64,000 nt of DNA from the NCBI RefSeq assembly GCF_001567565.1, contig NZ_LSSW01000025.1, positions 1 to 64,000 on the forward strand, written 5' to 3'. Position numbers and translations under genes: made by a program. The notes under the pieces are model-generated. The model did no database searches and had not been told where the DNA came from. It saw nothing but the letters and a program-made list of their open reading frames with translations. The DNA is from Ectopseudomonas composti (GTDB lineage Bacteria; Pseudomonadota; Gammaproteobacteria; Pseudomonadales; Pseudomonadaceae). Shown here in pieces: positions 55,368 to 64,000 of this stretch (within the stretch, counting starts at the first letter, position 1; every line of letters begins with the position of its first letter).

Positions 55368-55847
55368 GTGATCGATTCTGATGGTTTCCGCCCGAATGTC
55401 GGCATCATCCTGACCAATGATGACGGCCAGGTGCTCTGGGCCAGGCGTATCAACCAGGATGCTTGGCAGTTTCCCCAGGGTGGCATCAATGATCGTGAAT
55501 CGCCGGAAGAGGCGCTTTACCGTGAACTGAATGAAGAGGTTGGGCTCGAAGAGCAGGATGTGAAGATCCTTGCCTGCACTCGGGGCTGGTTGCGTTATCG
55601 TTTGCCGCAACGTCTGGTGCGTACGCATAGCCAGCCGCTGTGCATCGGGCAGAAGCAGAAGTGGTTTCTGCTGCGTCTGACCGGAGCAGAAGACCGCGTA
55701 CGCATGGACCTGACCGGCAAGCCGGAGTTCGATGGCTGGCGCTGGGTCAGCTACTGGTACCCGCTGGGTCAGGTCGTCACATTCAAGCGCGAGGTCTATC
55801 GCCGCGCGCTCAAGGAACTCGCCCCGCGCCTTTTAGTGCGCGACTGA
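55368..55847 (+). CDS. rppH: RNA pyrophosphohydrolase NudH/RppH
   Basis: Removes pyrophosphate from mRNA 5' ends to trigger decay, and also cleaves dinucleoside polyphosphates. 159 aa from a GTG start ([20 protein letters not shown]) with GAGG nine bases upstream. Nudix box [20 protein letters not shown] is complete. The C-terminus ends in a basic helix. The gene precedes ptsP by 18 bases, a conserved pairing in gammaproteobacteria. Confidence 0.96.
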   Translation: MIDSDGFRPNVGIILTNDDGQVLWARRINQDAWQFPQGGINDRESPEEALYRELNEEVGLEEQDVKILACTRGWLRYRLPQRLVRTHSQPLCIGQKQKWFLLRLTGAEDRVRMDLTGKPEFDGWRWVSYWYPLGQVVTFKREVYRRALKELAPRLLVRD

Positions 55848-55865
55848 TACGGACCCCAATCGAGC

Positions 55866-58145
55866 ATGCTCAATACGCTGCGCAAGATCGTCCAGGAAGT
55901 AAACGCCGCCAAGGATCTCAAGGCGGCGCTGTCGATCATTGTGCAGCGGGTCAAGGAAGCCATGGGCAGCCAGGTCTGCTCGGTCTACCTGCTTGATCCG
56001 GAGTCCAACCGTTTTGTGCTGATGGCCACCGACGGCCTCAACAAGCGCTCCATCGGCAAGGTCAGCATGGCCCCCAGCGAAGGTCTGGTCGGTCTGGTCG
56101 GCAGCCGCGAAGAGCCGCTGAACCTCGAAGACGCCGCCAGTCATCCCCGCTACCGCTACTTTGCCGAGACCGGCGAGGAGCGCTACGCCTCCTTCCTCGG
56201 TGCGCCGATCATCCACCACCGTCGGGTGATGGGCGTTCTGGTCGTGCAGCAGAAGGAGCGCCGCCAGTTCGACGAGGGCGAGGAAGCCTTCCTGGTCACC
56301 ATGAGCGCGCAGCTCGCCGGTGTCATTGCCCATGCCGAGGCCACCGGTTCGATCCGGGGCCTGGGGCGCCAGGGCAAGGGTGTACAGGAGGCCAAGTTCG
56401 TCGGCGTGCCGGGTGCGCCGGGGGCAGCGCTCGGTACCGCTGTCGTGGTGCTGCCCCCGGCCGATCTCAATGTAGTTCCAGACCGTAGCGTCGACGACAT
56501 CGCCGCTGAGCTGGAACTGTTCGACAAGGCGCTTGGCTGGGTGCGCGAGGACATGCAGGAGCTGTCCGAGAAGCTCGCCACCCAACTGCGCAAGGAAGAG
56601 CGCGCGCTGTTCGACGTTTACCTGATGATGCTCGAGGATGCCGCGCTGGGTAACGAGGTGCGCAAGGTCATCCGCACCGGCCAGTGGGCGCAGGGCGCCT
56701 TGCGTCAGGTGGTGCTCGACCACGTCAACCGCTTCGAGCTGATGGACGATGCCTATCTGCGTGAGCGCGCCTCCGACGTGCGCGACCTCGGGCGCCGGCT
56801 GCTCGCCTACCTGCAGGAAGAGCGCAAGATCTCCCTGGTCTACCCGGACAACACCATTCTGGTCAGCGAGGAGCTGTCGCCGGCGATGCTCGGCGAGGTG
56901 CCGGAAGGCAAACTCCTCGGTCTGATTTCGGTCACCGGCTCGGGTAACTCCCATGTGGCGATCTTCGCGCGTGCCATGGGCATTCCCACGGTCATGGGTG
57001 TGGTCGATCTGCCGTACTCGAAGATCGACGGCATCAAGCTGATCGTCGATGGCTACCACGGTGAAGTCTTCACCAACCCCAGCGAGCTGCTGAGCAAGCA
57101 GTACGCCGAGGTTGTCGAGGAGGAGCGCCAGCTCACCGAAGGGCTCGATGCATTGCGCGCCCTGCCGTGCGAGACGCTCGACGGCCACCGCATGCCGCTG
57201 TGGGTCAACACCGGTTTGCTGGCTGACGTGGCGCGCGCCCAGCAGCGCGGCGCCGAGGGTGTCGGTCTGTACCGCACCGAAGTGCCGTTCATGATCAACG
57301 AGCGCTTCCCCAGCGAGAAGGAGCAGCTCGCCACCTACCGCGAGCAACTGCAGGCCTTCCATCCGCTACCGGTGACCATGCGCACCCTGGATATCGGTGG
57401 TGACAAGTCGCTGTCCTACTTCCCGATCAAGGAAGAGAACCCCTTCCTTGGCTGGCGCGGCATCCGCGTGACCCTGGACCACCCGGAGATCTTCCTGGTG
57501 CAGACCCGCGCCATGCTCAAGGCCAGCGAGGGGCTGAACAACCTGCGTATCCTGCTGCCGATGATTTCCGGCATGCAGGAGCTGGAAGAGGCGCTGCACT
57601 TGATCCACCGCGCCTGGGGTGAGGTGCGTGATGAGGGCACAGACGTGCCGCTGCCGCCCATCGGCGTAATGATCGAGATTCCTGCCGCCGTTTATCAGAC
57701 CCGCGAACTGGCGCGCCAGGTCGATTTCCTTTCGGTCGGCTCCAACGACCTGACCCAGTATCTGCTGGCGGTCGACCGCAACAATCCGCGCGTGGCCGAT
57801 CTCTACGACTTCCTCCATCCGGCTGTGCTGCAGGCGCTGCAGAAGGTGGTCAACGACGCGCATCTCGAAGGCAAGCCGGTGAGCATCTGCGGCGAGATGG
57901 CGGGTGATCCGGCAGCGGCCGTGTTGCTGCTGGCGATGGGCTTCGATTCGTTGTCGATGAACGCCACCAACCTGCCCAAGGTGAAATGGCTGCTGCGCCA
58001 GGTAACCCAGAGCAAGGCCAGGGAAGTGCTCGGCCAGGTGCTGACCATGGACAACCCGCACCTGATCTACAGCACCCTGCACCTGGCGCTGCGTAACCTG
58101 GGCCTCGGTCGGGTCATCAATCCGGCGTCCAATATCCAGGCCTGA
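55866..58145 (+). CDS. ptsP: Phosphoenolpyruvate-protein phosphotransferase PtsP (EI-Ntr)
   Basis: First enzyme of the nitrogen-type PTS, passing phosphate from PEP to NPr and then EIIA-Ntr. 759 aa: N-terminal GAF sensor domain (about 1-165), EI N-domain with phosphorylated His363 in GSGNSHVAIFARA, and PEP-binding C-domain (VGLYRTEVPF, LDIGGDKSLSYF, SNDLTQYLLAVDR, VSICGEMAGD). GAF domains of EI-Ntr sense glutamine and 2-oxoglutarate. Linked to rppH. A strong hairpin (58173-58222) follows. Confidence 0.96.
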   Translation: MLNTLRKIVQEVNAAKDLKAALSIIVQRVKEAMGSQVCSVYLLDPESNRFVLMATDGLNKRSIGKVSMAPSEGLVGLVGSREEPLNLEDAASHPRYRYFAETGEERYASFLGAPIIHHRRVMGVLVVQQKERRQFDEGEEAFLVTMSAQLAGVIAHAEATGSIRGLGRQGKGVQEAKFVGVPGAPGAALGTAVVVLPPADLNVVPDRSVDDIAAELELFDKALGWVREDMQELSEKLATQLRKEERALFDVYLMMLEDAALGNEVRKVIRTGQWAQGALRQVVLDHVNRFELMDDAYLRERASDVRDLGRRLLAYLQEERKISLVYPDNTILVSEELSPAMLGEVPEGKLLGLISVTGSGNSHVAIFARAMGIPTVMGVVDLPYSKIDGIKLIVDGYHGEVFTNPSELLSKQYAEVVEEERQLTEGLDALRALPCETLDGHRMPLWVNTGLLADVARAQQRGAEGVGLYRTEVPFMINERFPSEKEQLATYREQLQAFHPLPVTMRTLDIGGDKSLSYFPIKEENPFLGWRGIRVTLDHPEIFLVQTRAMLKASEGLNNLRILLPMISGMQELEEALHLIHRAWGEVRDEGTDVPLPPIGVMIEIPAAVYQTRELARQVDFLSVGSNDLTQYLLAVDRNNPRVADLYDFLHPAVLQALQKVVNDAHLEGKPVSICGEMAGDPAAAVLLLAMGFDSLSMNATNLPKVKWLLRQVTQSKAREVLGQVLTMDNPHLIYSTLHLALRNLGLGRVINPASNIQA

Positions 58146-58172
58146 AACGCGCCTGTAAAAACGCTGCGTAGC

Positions 58173-58222
58173 GCGGATGTGGTCCGGCAATAGCGGGGTT
58201 CGTTGCCCCGATTGGCATCCGC
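58173..58222. terminator. Hairpin between ptsP and the NRDE gene
   Basis: Outer arms GCGGATG (58173) and CATCCGC (58216-58222) enclose GCGGGG/CCCCG. It separates two converging genes and touches the NRDE gene end. No U-run, so it may be a dispersed palindrome (the GTAGCGCGGAT start at 58168 recurs at 41902) that also ends transcripts. Confidence 0.55.
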
Positions 58223-58223
58223 A

Positions 58224-58967
58224 CTAGCCGCGTAACGCGACTTCGCCGAGCGAGGCACCCTGTGGCCCGAAGCTGCGCTCGGTGATGCTCCAGCCCCCAT
58301 CCCTGCCAAGATTGAGCACCGTGCTGGCGCGAGTGCCGTAGGCCTCGCTCGCGATAAAGACGCTCGATAGCAGGCGCTCCGTCGCCAGGCCCACACCGGT
58401 ATCCGGCAACAGGTGATCGGCCGGCTGGCTATGGTCGCTCAGTAGCGCCAGCAGCTCCTCATCCTTGCCATCGAGGCGATCGCTCAGGGCCTCTCTGGCG
58501 CGCAGCAGCTTCGGCCAGGGCGTGTCGAGGTTGGCGTTGGACATCCCGTAGACGCCGCTCTCCAGCTGTCGAGGCCGTCCTTCCTGAGAGTTGAAATGCC
58601 AGAGCTGCTGGCGGTCGCCGACCAGCAGGTTGAAGCCGGCATGCTCAGCAGCGTCGCGCATGACCCTGTCGAGATAGGCCGCTGGCGACTCCTGGCCCAG
58701 CAGATAATCAGCCGTCAGCGCACCGCGTGAGCGGGGGGCGGCTTTCTGCCTGGGATCGCGGATATTGGTCAGCGCGGCGAAGCGGCCTTGTCCGGTAACG
58801 CCGAGCCAGGTTCCGCCAGCCTGCAGATCACGCCCGGCGAACACGTCCGGCGCATCCGGCCATTGACCCAGCGCTGCGCTGGGACGCGCGTAGAACTCGT
58901 CGCGATTGGCGGCCAGGCGCAGCACCGTTGCTTGTTCGGGCTGCCAGGCGAAGACGATCAGGCACAT
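58224..58967 (-). CDS. NRDE (TANGO2-like) family protein
   Basis: 247 aa from ATG 58967 with GAGG about seven bases upstream; the much longer open frame upstream is antisense to the TSUP gene and not real. The N-terminal MCLIVFAWQPEQATVLRLAA leads into the family-naming NRDE motif (ANRDEFYARP) and a conserved Cys2 exposed after Met removal, suggesting an N-terminal-nucleophile fold. Family linked to heme handling or metabolite repair in eukaryotes; bacterial role unclear. Confidence 0.88.
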   Translation of the reverse strand: MCLIVFAWQPEQATVLRLAANRDEFYARPSAALGQWPDAPDVFAGRDLQAGGTWLGVTGQGRFAALTNIRDPRQKAAPRSRGALTADYLLGQESPAAYLDRVMRDAAEHAGFNLLVGDRQQLWHFNSQEGRPRQLESGVYGMSNANLDTPWPKLLRAREALSDRLDGKDEELLALLSDHSQPADHLLPDTGVGLATERLLSSVFIASEAYGTRASTVLNLGRDGGWSITERSFGPQGASLGEVALRG

Positions 58968-59096
58968 GCGTGTTCCTCCGGTGGCGGAGTCTGGCAGGCT
59001 AGCGAGCTGAGCTCGGGCCGGCAACCGTTCCGTCGATCCGTATGCCGTTGAGTGGGCATTTCCGCTACCATGCCGCTTTGTTTTTTGGGGGTGTTG

Positions 59097-59879
59097 ATGG
59101 AACTGCTGCTCTACCTGGTACTGGGCTCGGCCGCCGGTGTGCTGGCAGGCCTGTTCGGTGTGGGCGGCGGTCTGATCATCGTTCCGGTTCTGGTGTTGAG
59201 CTTCACCTCGCAGGGTATGCCCGCGGAGATTCTCACTCACCTGGCGGTCGGCACCTCGCTGGCGACCATCGTCTTCACCTCGATCAACTCGCTGCTCGAA
59301 CATCATCGTAAGGGCGCGGTGCGCTGGCCGCTGTTTCGTTGGCTGACGCTGGGCATCCTGCTCGGGGCTGCGCTGGGGGGCATGACGGCGGCGCTGATTC
59401 AGGGGCCATTGCTGCAGAAGATCATCGGTACCTTCGCCATCATCATTGCTGCACAGTTGGCGCTGGACCTGAAACCCAAGGCAAGCCGCGGTGTCCCAGG
59501 CAAGCCGACATTGACCGTAGCCGGCGCCGTGATCGGCTGGGCTTCGTCGATTTTCGGGATTGGCGGTGGCTCGCTGACCGTGCCGTTTCTGGTCTGGCGC
59601 AGCGTGCCGATCCAGCAGGCGGTGGCGACCTCGGCGGCCTGCGGCTTGCCGATTGCCATCGCCGGTGCCCTGAGTTTCATGTACACCGGCTGGGAGAATC
59701 CGAATCTGCCGCAATGGAGCGTCGGTTTCGTGTACCTCCCGGCGTTGCTGGGGATCGCCCTGACCAGCATGTTCTTTGCCCGTTTTGGTGCGCGCCTGGC
59801 CCATCGCCTGTCGCCACTGTTGCTCAAGCGTCTGTTCGCCCTGCTGCTGCTGAGCGTGGGCCTGAGTTTTTTCATTTAA
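59097..59879 (+). CDS. TSUP (TauE/SafE) family sulfite/organic-anion exporter
   Basis: 260-aa integral membrane protein with about eight helices in two homologous halves, each with the TSUP motif ([19 protein letters not shown] and [20 protein letters not shown]). Start at 59097 (ATG after a GGGGGTG stretch) chosen over 59052, which adds a non-conserved leader. TSUP members export sulfite, sulfoacetate or related anions; the substrate here is unknown. Ten bases before lgt, likely co-transcribed with it. Confidence 0.88.
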   Translation: MELLLYLVLGSAAGVLAGLFGVGGGLIIVPVLVLSFTSQGMPAEILTHLAVGTSLATIVFTSINSLLEHHRKGAVRWPLFRWLTLGILLGAALGGMTAALIQGPLLQKIIGTFAIIIAAQLALDLKPKASRGVPGKPTLTVAGAVIGWASSIFGIGGGSLTVPFLVWRSVPIQQAVATSAACGLPIAIAGALSFMYTGWENPNLPQWSVGFVYLPALLGIALTSMFFARFGARLAHRLSPLLLKRLFALLLLSVGLSFFI

Positions 59880-59889
59880 GGAGTCCTGG

Positions 59890-60693
59890 ATGCTGCCTTA
59901 TCCGCAGATCGACCCGGTGGCGATCGCCCTCGGCCCCCTGAAGATTCATTGGTACGGCCTGATGTACCTGGTCGGTATCGGTGGTGCCTGGCTGCTGGCC
60001 TCGCGCCGGCTGGAGCGTTTCGATGCGACCTGGACCAAGGACAAGCTGTCCGACCTGGTGTTTTGGGTGGCCATGGGGGTGATTCTCGGCGGGCGCCTGG
60101 GTTATGTGTTGTTCTACGATCTGCCGGCGTACATCGCCGAACCGGCGAAGATTCTGCGGGTTTGGGAGGGCGGCATGTCCTTCCACGGCGGCCTGATCGG
60201 GGTGATGCTGGCGACCTGGTGGTTTGGCAAACGCAACGGCAAGAGCTTCTTCGAGCTGATGGACTTCATCGCACCGCTGGTGCCGATCGGTCTGGGTGCC
60301 GGGCGTATCGGCAACTTCATCAATGCCGAGCTGTGGGGCAAGGCCAGTGACGTGCCCTGGGCGATGATCTTCCCCACTGATCCTCAGCAACTGGCGCGTC
60401 ATCCCTCGCAGCTGTACCAGTTCGCCCTGGAAGGCGTGGCGCTGTTCACCATCCTCTGGTTCTACTCGCGCAAGCCGCGGCCGACCATGGCCGTGTCCGG
60501 ACTGTTCGCCATCTGTTACGCGATTTTCCGCATCATCGTGGAGTTCGTCCGGGTGCCGGATGCTCAGATTGGCTACATCGCCTGGGGCTGGCTGACTCAA
60601 GGGCAGCTACTGTGCGTGCCGATGATCATCGGCGGCGCTGCGCTCATGGTCTTTGCCTACAAGCGTGAAGCCGCGCAGGGAGTTGCTCGATGA
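59890..60693 (+). CDS. lgt: Prolipoprotein diacylglyceryl transferase
   Basis: Inner-membrane enzyme that attaches diacylglycerol to the lipobox Cys of prolipoproteins, the first step of lipoprotein maturation. 267 aa, about seven helices. The catalytic His is in [10 protein letters not shown] and the Lgt signature [17 protein letters not shown] with its essential Arg is intact. GGAG lies five bases before the ATG. Overlaps thyA by four bases (ATGA), the common lgt-thyA pairing. Confidence 0.97.
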   Translation: MLPYPQIDPVAIALGPLKIHWYGLMYLVGIGGAWLLASRRLERFDATWTKDKLSDLVFWVAMGVILGGRLGYVLFYDLPAYIAEPAKILRVWEGGMSFHGGLIGVMLATWWFGKRNGKSFFELMDFIAPLVPIGLGAGRIGNFINAELWGKASDVPWAMIFPTDPQQLARHPSQLYQFALEGVALFTILWFYSRKPRPTMAVSGLFAICYAIFRIIVEFVRVPDAQIGYIAWGWLTQGQLLCVPMIIGGAALMVFAYKREAAQGVAR

Positions 60694-61484
60694 AACAGTA
60701 CCTCGACCTGATGCGCCACGTGCGCGAGCACGGCACCTTCAAGGAAGACCGCACCGGCACTGGCACCTACAGCGTGTTCGGCTACCAGATGCGCTTCGAC
60801 CTGGCCGAGGGTTTTCCCATCGTCACCACCAAGAAATGCCACCTGCGCTCGATCATCCATGAGCTGCTGTGGTTCCTCCAGGGCGACACCAACATCAAGT
60901 ACCTCAAGGACAATGGCGTCAGTATCTGGGACGAGTGGGCCGACGAGAACGGCAACCTCGGTCCGGTGTATGGCTACCAGTGGCGCAGCTGGCCTGCGCC
61001 CAATGGTGAGTCCATCGACCAGATCGCCAAGCTGATCGAGATGATCAGAAAGAACCCGGATTCGCGCCGCCTGATCGTTTCGGCGTGGAACCCGGCACTG
61101 GTCGAACAGATGGCCCTGCCGCCATGTCACGCGCTGTTCCAGTTCTACGTCGCCGACGGCAAGCTCAGCTGCCAGCTGTATCAGCGCTCGGCGGACATCT
61201 TCCTGGGCGTGCCCTTCAACATCGCCAGCTATGCACTGCTGACGCTGATGGTGGCGCAGGTCTGCGGCCTGCAGCCGGGCGAGTTCATCTGGACCGGCGG
61301 CGACTGCCACCTGTACGCCAACCATATCGAGCAGACCGACCTGCAGCTGACGCGCGCGCCGCTGCCGCTGCCGACGATGAAGCTCAACCCCGAGGTGAAG
61401 GACCTGCTGGCCTTCACGTTCGAGGACTTCGAACTGGTGGGCTACGAAGCCCATCCGCATATCAAGGCGCCGGTCGCGGTCTGA
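60690..61484 (+). CDS. thyA: Thymidylate synthase
   Basis: Converts dUMP to dTMP with methylene-tetrahydrofolate. 264 aa, same length as the E. coli enzyme, so the nucleophile in [12 protein letters not shown] is Cys146. Other landmarks: [19 protein letters not shown] near the N-terminus, [17 protein letters not shown], and the dUMP-binding Arg/His in [10 protein letters not shown]. Translationally coupled to lgt. Confidence 0.97.
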   Translation: MKQYLDLMRHVREHGTFKEDRTGTGTYSVFGYQMRFDLAEGFPIVTTKKCHLRSIIHELLWFLQGDTNIKYLKDNGVSIWDEWADENGNLGPVYGYQWRSWPAPNGESIDQIAKLIEMIRKNPDSRRLIVSAWNPALVEQMALPPCHALFQFYVADGKLSCQLYQRSADIFLGVPFNIASYALLTLMVAQVCGLQPGEFIWTGGDCHLYANHIEQTDLQLTRAPLPLPTMKLNPEVKDLLAFTFEDFELVGYEAHPHIKAPVAV

Positions 61485-61560
61485 GGTTCTGCCCGAACAA
61501 AACCGCAGGCAGGGGCAATTTGCTACCCTTTTCCCTCAACGAGTGAAAAGGGAGTCCCCC

Positions 61561-62622
61561 GTGAGCCGAATCGCACTGGCCCTGCTGCTGGTTTGCAGTT
61601 GTTTGACGAGTCGTGCCGAGACCTCGCCGCTGCGGGTCGGCATCACCGAAGTGCCGCCGTTCGTGATCAAGCATGAGGACGGCAGCTGGAGCGGCATCAG
61701 CATCGACCTGTGGAATGCCATCGCCGAGAAGAACGGCTATGCCTTCCAGTACGAGTCGATGCCCTTCGAGCGCCTGCTCGACAGCCTCGAGCAGAGCAAG
61801 GTCGACGTCGTGGTCGGGGCGATGACCATGACCCCCGAGCGCGAGGCGCGCTTCGACTTCACCCATCCGTTCTACTTCACCGGCCTCGCCATCGCGGTGC
61901 CGGCTACCGCCTCGGCGGGCTGGTGGACGACCTTCAAACGGCTATTCTCCTGGCGTTTCATCAGCGTGGTGCTGGGCCTGGCCGCGGTGCTGATGCTGGT
62001 CGGGGCCTTGATCTGGTTCTTCGAGCGACGGCGCAACCGCGAGCAGTTTCCTGAGGAGCCGGTGCGCGGCCTGGGTGATGGCTTCTGGTGGGCCGCGGTG
62101 ACCATGACCACCGTTGGCTACGGCGACAAGTCACCGGTGACGCTGGGCGGACGGCTGGTCGCGGTGGTGTGGATGTTCGCCGCACTGATCATGGTCTCGA
62201 CCTTCACCGCAGCGATGACCACGGCCCTGACCGTGAGCAATCTGCAAGGCAGCATCCAGGGGCCGAAGGATCTGCAGGGCGCCAATGTCGCCAGCGTGCA
62301 GCACACGGCCAGCTCGCGCTGGCTGCAGGAGCAACGCATTCGCCAGAGCGACTACCCGAATCTGACCAAGGCCTTGCAGGCGGTGCAGCAGGGTGAAGCC
62401 GATGCCATCGTCTATGACAAGCCGATTCTGCAATACCGCAATCGCGAGCTGGTCGGCGCGCGCCTGCAGGTCCTGTCAGGCACTTTCGAGAACCAGAGCT
62501 ACGGCTTTCTGGTGCGCAGTGGCAGCCCGCTGCGTGAGCCGATCAGCCGGGCGGTACTGGGCATCATGGATGATCCGCAATGGCCGCGAACGGTGAACGA
62601 ATACCTGGGTGAGGCGCTCTGA
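61561..62622 (+). CDS. Ionotropic-glutamate-receptor-like potassium channel (GluR0 type)
   Basis: 353 aa from GTG 61561 with GGGAG six bases upstream (an earlier in-frame GTG at 61543 is also possible). Order: signal peptide (about 1-19); ligand half S1 (about 23-115) with the receptor-type TPEREARFDFTHPF containing Arg94 where ligand-binding Arg lies; helix M1 (133-154); pore loop with the K+ filter TTVGYGD (183-189); helix M2 (about 198-226) ending STFTAAMTTALTV, matching the animal SYTANLAAFLTV gate; and ligand half S2 (about 230-353). This is the GluR0 layout: a periplasmic binding protein split by a K+-channel pore. Ligand unknown. Confidence 0.88.
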   Translation: MSRIALALLLVCSCLTSRAETSPLRVGITEVPPFVIKHEDGSWSGISIDLWNAIAEKNGYAFQYESMPFERLLDSLEQSKVDVVVGAMTMTPEREARFDFTHPFYFTGLAIAVPATASAGWWTTFKRLFSWRFISVVLGLAAVLMLVGALIWFFERRRNREQFPEEPVRGLGDGFWWAAVTMTTVGYGDKSPVTLGGRLVAVVWMFAALIMVSTFTAAMTTALTVSNLQGSIQGPKDLQGANVASVQHTASSRWLQEQRIRQSDYPNLTKALQAVQQGEADAIVYDKPILQYRNRELVGARLQVLSGTFENQSYGFLVRSGSPLREPISRAVLGIMDDPQWPRTVNEYLGEAL

Positions 62623-62801
62623 GGCGTCGTTTGCGGATTGGCCTCCAGCGGGCGTCCGCCAGTCGTGCGCTTTCAGTCTGCCGAGAATGCTGGCGCCGGG
62701 TTTGCTGTCGATCATCGCCAGAGAGAGCTGATCGGTTACGCGCATTGGCATGCACGCCGGTTATCGCTGCCTTAGGCATTGGCGCAGAACAGCACGCATC
62801 G
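62623..62801. other. Gene-free gap between the receptor-channel and DUF3482 genes
   Basis: 179 bases between convergent genes. I see no gene, tRNA or clear terminator here. Confidence 0.5.
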
Positions 62802-64000
62802 TCATGCCTGCTGTGCCTGGGCCAGCTCTGTCAGCAAGCGTTGCGCCTGCTCCTGGCGCTCGGCCTCTTCCAGGCGCGCGCCTGGGTTCAGTGACGACCA
62901 TTGCGGGTGAGCGCGCGCCACGTTCAGCGGGGCGGGCAGTTTGCCCTGGCGCCACAGGGTCTCCTGCGGTGCGTTGAGGGTAATGGCGTCCATCGCCGCG
63001 TGGCCGCGCACGTCCAGCGCGGCCAGCAGTTGCTGCTGACGCAGGGCGAGCAGGCGCAGCACGGCGTCGTCGACGGTCAGCTCGCGTTGGCCTTTCAATT
63101 TTCCCTTCAGCCGTTCCCCGTAATTGCGCAGGGTCTGCGCACTGCCGCCGATCACCGCGCCCAGCGCGGCAGCGGCGCCGAGGGTGATGCCGCCTACCAG
63201 CAGATCGACGCCGATGCCAGTGGCGGCGCCGGCGGCCATGCCACCGCCGACCTTGATGCCGAGTTGCTTGAGGGTTTCCGGGTTGAACAGGTCGTCGCCC
63301 CAGCGGCCATTGAGCAGCGGCAGATCGGCGGCCTTGGCATCGCTGCTGCGGAAAGCGTAAAGGCGCAGCAGGGCTTCGACACAGCGTTGTTCGCGCTGGC
63401 GAATCGCGTCGCGCAATTCGGCGATGGCGCCCTGTTCCAGCACGGCCTGGGCCGCGACGCTACGGCGGCAGGCGGCGCAGTCGATCAACAGCTCGGCGAT
63501 CAGGCGGTTGCCTGCCTGGCGCCGGGCCAGGCGTTGCGCTTCGTGATCCTCGATCAGGCGTTGCAGTTGCGGGCGTGAGCGCTCCAGCAGCAGGGCCAGG
63601 CTCTCATACAGGCGTCGTTCGCCGTCTGCAGGTGGCGCCACGCTATCGAAGGCCACCAGGGCGTGCAGGCCGAGGCGCGCCAGGGCTTCGCGCCATTCGG
63701 CTTGGCGATGGCTGGCGCTGGCGACGAAGTTGAGCACCGGCAGCAGAGGTCGGCCGCACATGTTGAGCACGGCAAGCTCGTCGCGGTACTTGGCCAGCAC
63801 CGGCTCGCGCACGTCGATCACATACAGCCCGGCGTCACAGGCTGTGAGCTGGCGCAGTACCTTGGCTTCCTGCTCGTAGCGCTGGCGTGCTTCGCTGCCT
63901 TCGAGAAAGCGTGCCAGGCGTGCCGGCCCGTCGAGGCGCTCGCCGGGGCGGTCGAGACGTTCCAGGTAGTCGAGCAGGGCAATGGCGTCTTCCAGGCCTG
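62802..64000 (-). CDS. GTPase/DUF3482 domain protein (5' end beyond window)
   Basis: Partial: the reading frame continues without a stop to the right edge (visible N-terminal part includes LEDAIALLDYLERLDRPGE and CDAGLYVIDVREPVLAKYRDE), so the true start lies beyond 64000. The IDVREP segment and following VLNMCGRPLLPVLNFV belong to the GTP-binding domain of GTPase/DUF3482 proteins. The middle is helical, and a Gly/Ala-rich hydrophobic stretch (GGGMAAGAATGIGVDLLVGG) resembles membrane-interacting glycine zippers. Function unknown; such genes usually pair with a DUF2868 gene. Confidence 0.85.
   Translation of the reverse strand, partial: GLEDAIALLDYLERLDRPGERLDGPARLARFLEGSEARQRYEQEAKVLRQLTACDAGLYVIDVREPVLAKYRDELAVLNMCGRPLLPVLNFVASASHRQAEWREALARLGLHALVAFDSVAPPADGERRLYESLALLLERSRPQLQRLIEDHEAQRLARRQAGNRLIAELLIDCAACRRSVAAQAVLEQGAIAELRDAIRQREQRCVEALLRLYAFRSSDAKAADLPLLNGRWGDDLFNPETLKQLGIKVGGGMAAGAATGIGVDLLVGGITLGAAAALGAVIGGSAQTLRNYGERLKGKLKGQRELTVDDAVLRLLALRQQQLLAALDVRGHAAMDAITLNAPQETLWRQGKLPAPLNVARAHPQWSSLNPGARLEEAERQEQAQRLLTELAQAQQA

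Noticed and set aside
58968..59804. Long N-terminal extension of the NRDE protein
   Set aside because: It runs antisense through the TSUP gene with Gln/Arg-rich composition; MCLIVFAW at 58967 is the family's own start.
61561..62622. Plain family 3 solute-binding protein
   Set aside because: The two membrane helices and the TVGYGD filter between the two binding lobes show it is a receptor-channel.

Overview
The window is ordinary, densely coded, high-GC chromosome from a gammaproteobacterium of the genus Pseudomonas in the broad sense. Gene families, gene order and encoded-CCA tRNAs all fit. From memory of P. aeruginosa PAO1, almost every gene falls into one of two PAO1 blocks. Positions 1-32880 match the PA5167-to-PA5126 block: dct, rml, tRNA-Thr, a His-type ABC transporter, tRNA-Phe, yggX-mutY-asmA, his genes, solute-binding proteins, ctpA, envC-like, gpmI, rhodanese-grx-secB, trmL. 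Positions 33474-61484 match the PA0305-to-PA0342 block: hacB, serA, carO/carP, rpiA, ilvA, nudH, ptsP, lgt, thyA. The species is uncertain; a P. mendocina/oleovorans-like relative is my guess. There is no rRNA operon, insertion sequence, prophage or CRISPR array.

Layout. 1-4630 (minus): dctB-dctD two-component genes and dctP behind a clear sigma-54 promoter. 4741-5181: a decayed chemoreceptor gene. 5163-8526 (minus): rmlBACD for dTDP-L-rhamnose. 8659-13671: tRNA-Thr, a GSTCD-like methyltransferase, an HisP/HisJ/HisQ/HisM-like amino-acid importer, tRNA-Phe. 13821-17379 (minus): asmA-mutY-yggX with overlapping genes. 17759-19417: an OFA-family transporter. 19564-22692: hisB-hisH-DUF2164-hisA-hisF. 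22902-26192: four tandem paralogous periplasmic solute-binding proteins with no permease. 26352-30575 (minus): ctpA, an EnvC-like factor and gpmI. 30723-31912: rhodanese-like, grxC, secB. 31974-32880: divergent trmL and a small membrane protein.

32875-33476 is the oddest stretch: 3.5 copies of a ~106-bp tandem repeat carrying a stem that co-varies between copies, followed by a large hairpin at the 3' end of hacB. It sits exactly where the two PAO1 blocks are joined, so it marks a likely rearrangement junction. To the right lie hacB with an AraC regulator, small envelope or unknown genes, serA divergent from a D-2-hydroxyglutarate dehydrogenase, a calcium-response-like module (CarP-like, carO, carP) with a four-site direct-repeat operator, a cadmium/zinc efflux module (cadR/cadA/DUF3703) that looks inserted, rpiA/ilvA, nudH-ptsP, lgt-thyA, an ionotropic-glutamate-receptor-like potassium channel, and a GTPase/DUF3482 gene cut by the right edge.

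No wholly new multi-gene system is evident. The best leads are the tandem repeat at the junction, the receptor-channel, the carO operator and the solute-binding-protein array. Long open frames antisense to real genes are high-GC shadows and are left out.
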